Of a stretch of 30,000 bases of DNA, positions 27,369 to 30,000 are shown in pieces. Location: positions 182,501 through 212,500 of the forward strand of contig JAQGDQ010000325.1 of assembly GCA_030141605.1 (NCBI GenBank), read 5' to 3'. The notes under the pieces were generated by a model that saw only the letters and a list, made by a program, of their open reading frames with translations, ran no database searches and had not been told where the DNA came from. The stretch is from Tubiluchus corallicola. Taxonomy: Eukaryota; Priapulida; Priapulimorpha; Priapulimorphida; Tubiluchidae. The position numbers and the translations under genes are program-made. Positions within the stretch are counted from its first letter, which is position 1. The number at the start of each line of letters is the position of its first letter.

Positions 27369-27426
27369 AAAATTTACCACTAATGATGACAGCAGTAGTA
27401 CTGTCGAAACGTTTGACATGATCTTT
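27369..27426 (+). ncRNA. Mutated hammerhead motif in the opposite arm
   Basis: The same layout as 26801-26854, but the core reads CTAATGA, changing the invariant G of CUGAUGA, and stem I is weakened. Stem II (GACAG/CTGTC) and GAAACGTTT are preserved. Expected to be inactive. Confidence 0.6.
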
Positions 27427-27582
27427 AACATTGTGAGTTAAACGTTTTAGTAAAGTTGGGCTGTATTAAATATAAATGATTGATTATATAATGAAATGTG
27501 TCATAATATATTCCAGGCGTGGTAATTCTTATAAAAATGTGGCGATACTGAAAACAGAATAATGTTGCTTTTTACTGTATGT

Positions 27583-28660
27583 ACATTATCACATGATGGT
27601 GATGATGACTGTTTGTACTTCATCACATGATGGTGATGATCATTGTATCACATGATGGTGATGATGACTGTTTGTACTTCATCACATGATGGTGATGATG
27701 GCTGTATCACATGATGGTGATGATGACTGTATGTACTCCATCACATGATGGTGATGATGACTGTTTGTACTCCATCACATGATGGTGATGATGACTGTAT
27801 GTACTCCATCACATGATGGTGATGATGACTGTATGTACTCCATCACATGATGGTGATGATGACTGTATGTACTTCATCACATGATGGTGATGATGACTGT
27901 ATGTACTTTATCACATGATGGTGATGATGACTGTATCACATGATGGCGATGATGACTCTATCACATGATGGTAATGATGACTGTATGTACTTCATCACAT
28001 GATGGTGATGATGACTGTTTGTACTTCATCACATGATGGTGATGATGGCTGTATCACATGATGGTGATGATGACTGTATGTACTCCATCACATGATGGTG
28101 ATGATGACTGTATGTACTCCATCACATGATGGTGATGATGACTGTATGTACTCCATCACATGATGGTGATGATGACTGTATGTACTTCATCACATGATGG
28201 TGATGATGACTGTATGTACTTTATCACATGATGGTGATGATGACTGTATCACATGATGGCGATGATGACTGTATCACATGATGGTAATGATGACTGTATG
28301 TACTTCATCACATGATGGTGATGATGACTGTTTGTACTTCATCACATGATGGTGATGATGGCTGTATCACATGATGGTGATGATGACTGTATGTACTCCA
28401 TCATATGATGGTGATGATGACTGTATGTACTCCATCACATGATGGTGATGATGACTGTATGTACTTCATCACATGATGGTGATGATGACTGTACGTACTT
28501 CATCACATGATGGTAATGATGACTGTATGTACTCCATCACATGATGGTGATGATGACTGTATGTACTTCATCACATGATGGTGATGATGACTGTATATAC
28601 TTTATCACATGATGGTGGTGATGACTGTATGTACTCCATCACAGGATGGTGATGATGATT
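27583..28660 (+). repeat. 34-bp minisatellite, about 34 units, with higher-order structure
   Basis: Unit: ACTGTATGTACTCCATCA followed by CATGATGGTGATGATG (34 bases), with a shorter 25-base variant lacking GTACTCCAT. The variants occur in a fixed order that recurs: the GACTGTTTGTACTTC … GATGGCTGTATCAC block starts at 27666, 28013 and 28326 (347 and 313 bases apart, i.e. 8 or 7 long plus 3 short units). By my count 32 of the 34 units keep TCACATGA. No open frame of note. Confidence 0.97.
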
Positions 28661-28849
28661 AGTTGGCTAGTGTGAACAAATCTTTATTTTATTAATGTAT
28701 TTTTTCATTTCAAAAGATAAAATTTCATATTACGGTTTGACATTGTCTTTGTTCTGAATTACACGTATATGGCGGTACCATAAACTTTTGAGTGCCTAGC
28801 GCTTCTTGTGATCTTAACCTGGTCCTGTTATAACTGATAACTTGTTTCT

Positions 28850-29290
28850 ATTGTCGTTGCTGCTGCTACTATCTCTTTTATTTGTGACGTAATTGCTGTC
28901 GTCATCGCTCTTACCTTGCTGTTATACTTGTTGCTATATTGCTATTGTTGCCAACTCTACTGTTGCTGCTGCCACGATCATTGCTATTGTTTTTATTCAT
29001 GATGTTGCTGCTGTCGTCATCGCTGTTGCCTTGCTGTTGTACTTGTTGCTATATTGCTATTGTTGCCAACACCACTGTTGCTGCTGCCGCGATCACTGCT
29101 ATTGTTTTTATTCATGATGTTGCTGTTGTCGCCATCACTGTTGCTCTGCTGTTGTACTTGTTATTGTATTGCTATTGTTGTCCTTGCAATCTCCACTGTT
29201 GCTGCTGTTGTTGGCACTGGCCGTTGTTGGAGCTATTATTTTTAAGCTTATTGCTGTTGCTGTCGCTGTGCTGCTGTTGTTGGTGTCACT
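28850..29290 (+). repeat. Triplet-rich 115-bp tandem repeat, about 3.5 copies
   Basis: CTTGTTGCTATATTGCTATT or its variant starts at 28927, 29042 and 29157, 115 bases apart. The units are built of TTG, TGC and GCT triplets with a shared TTTTTATTCATGATG. Leu/Val/Cys-rich frames over it are repeat artefacts. 28661-28849 and 29291-29640 show nothing recognisable. Confidence 0.9.
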
Positions 29291-29649
29291 GACGTGGAAC
29301 TTACGTTTTAGTTATTAACGTTACGGAAATGAAACAACTAAAAAGATAAGAAAGACCATTGCAAATTTACACAGCACTAATTACTTTAATGATTACCATT
29401 ACAGCAGCCTAAAAATTATTAACGTCAGAAGTGATAACGACTACCTTATGACTACAATACTCGACTTTTGTCTTACTCGACTAAAACGTACTGTAAACAG
29501 AAAAGCATAGCACATTTTGTGCTCTTACTGCCCAAAGTTTTTATAGTTATTAAAAAACAAACTTTTATCAAAAACTTTAAACGCAAAATACTAAAAACAT
29601 AATAAATATTTGAACTGCACACCCTAGTAGTCATCTTCAATGTGACAGG

Positions 29650-30000
29650 GTTAGGGCTAGATGACACTGTACATGAAAATATCTAATCTTTGGCTTCTAC
29701 AGGAATGCATTATTAATTTGGTATCATCTACGAATAATTTATTGGAGACAGGGGTACACATGTGTTGTCATTAATAGATAATGAAAAAAGAATGGGGCCA
29801 AGCACTGAACCTTGGGCCACACCTGACAACATAGGAGAATTGGCTCTTTTCATGAACTGTAAGCTTTGTCTGTAAATTGGTTGCGGTTTGTCTACTCTCT
29901 CACACTGAAGATGATTAATAGGCTGTGTAGTCAAAACATTCGTCATGTTTTTAGCATTTTCTGTTTTAAATGGTCTATTAAAATTTGTTTTTTTTTTCAA
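29650..30000 (-). pseudogene. LINE reverse-transcriptase fragment with frameshift
   Basis: On the minus strand, one frame reads SGVAQGSVLGPILFSLSIND (the GxPQGSVLGPxLF motif of non-LTR reverse transcriptases), then is interrupted. A shifted frame at about 29705-29740 continues KLFVDDTKLI, the catalytic (Y/F)xDD motif. The element continues to the right of the window. Of Jockey/CR1/BovB style; the decay implies no activity. Confidence 0.8.

Larger units (their letters stand above)
26763..27470. mobile_element. Penelope-like element remnant with inverted pLTR-like arms
   Basis: 26763-26885 and 27338-27468 are about 125-base inverted copies of one sequence (roughly 80% alike) with CTGCTTATATAAA, a CTGATGA … CTGTCGAAACGTTT hairpin segment and a following AT-rich part. 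The combination TATATAA + hammerhead core + GAAACGTTT is characteristic of the terminal repeats of Penelope-like retroelements. The 450 bases between the arms contain no reverse-transcriptase motif, so only terminal parts remain. Confidence 0.7.

Noticed and set aside
27583-28660. CRISPR-like array
   Set aside because: The units are contiguous with no unique spacers, and the host is an animal; it is a minisatellite.
28893-29292. Leu/Cys-rich frames up to 117 codons
   Set aside because: Products of a 115-bp triplet-rich tandem repeat; no signal peptide followed by a non-repeat domain.

Overview
This is an animal (metazoan) nuclear DNA window. The evidence is a spliced gene with GT–AG introns for an obligate animal protein family (RET receptor tyrosine kinase), several kinds of non-LTR and Penelope-like retroelement debris, short inverted-repeat elements and abundant micro/minisatellites. 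The DNA is AT-rich and the introns are about 0.4–3.8 kb. An invertebrate is most likely; a tunicate would fit, but the species cannot be fixed from the sequence alone.

The only host gene I can support is one large gene on the + strand, here split into 18 exons from 2088 to 23882. All 17 junctions keep frame and together give 810 residues plus a stop. It runs from the membrane-distal extracellular part (5' exons and the start codon lie left of the window), through a cysteine-rich domain, one membrane segment and a complete tyrosine kinase, to a short C-terminal tail. Short diagnostic stretches ([44 protein letters not shown]) identify it as an orthologue of RET, the GDNF-family receptor kinase.

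Layout: 1–2087 holds GA satellite split by a 5'-truncated LINE. Positions 2088–12601 hold the extracellular, membrane and juxtamembrane exons, with introns full of repeats. Positions 14089–21872 hold the kinase exons and 22766–23882 the tail exons. Immediately after the stop codon is an 841-bp inverted-repeat element that must form most of the 3' UTR. From 24.9 kb to the end there is no host gene: a decayed LINE, a TTAA-flanked MITE, a Penelope-like inverted pair carrying a hammerhead-ribozyme motif, a 1.1-kb 34-bp minisatellite with higher-order structure, a triplet-rich satellite and another LINE reverse-transcriptase fragment at the right edge.

The most unusual signal is that tandem repeats in this gene are anchored on splice sites. 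A 52-bp unit carrying a complete 3' splice site plus the first exon bases is repeated 12 times, the last copy being the real acceptor of the first kinase exon. A 92-bp unit carrying the 5' splice site is repeated 7 times from the real donor of a cysteine-rich exon. A third, about 59-bp repeat begins within about 10 bp of another donor. Other points of interest are the hammerhead motif, a pair of inverted MITEs flanking the catalytic-core exons, an intron built almost wholly from two inverted MITEs, and a poor GTCCTT donor in the middle of the kinase.
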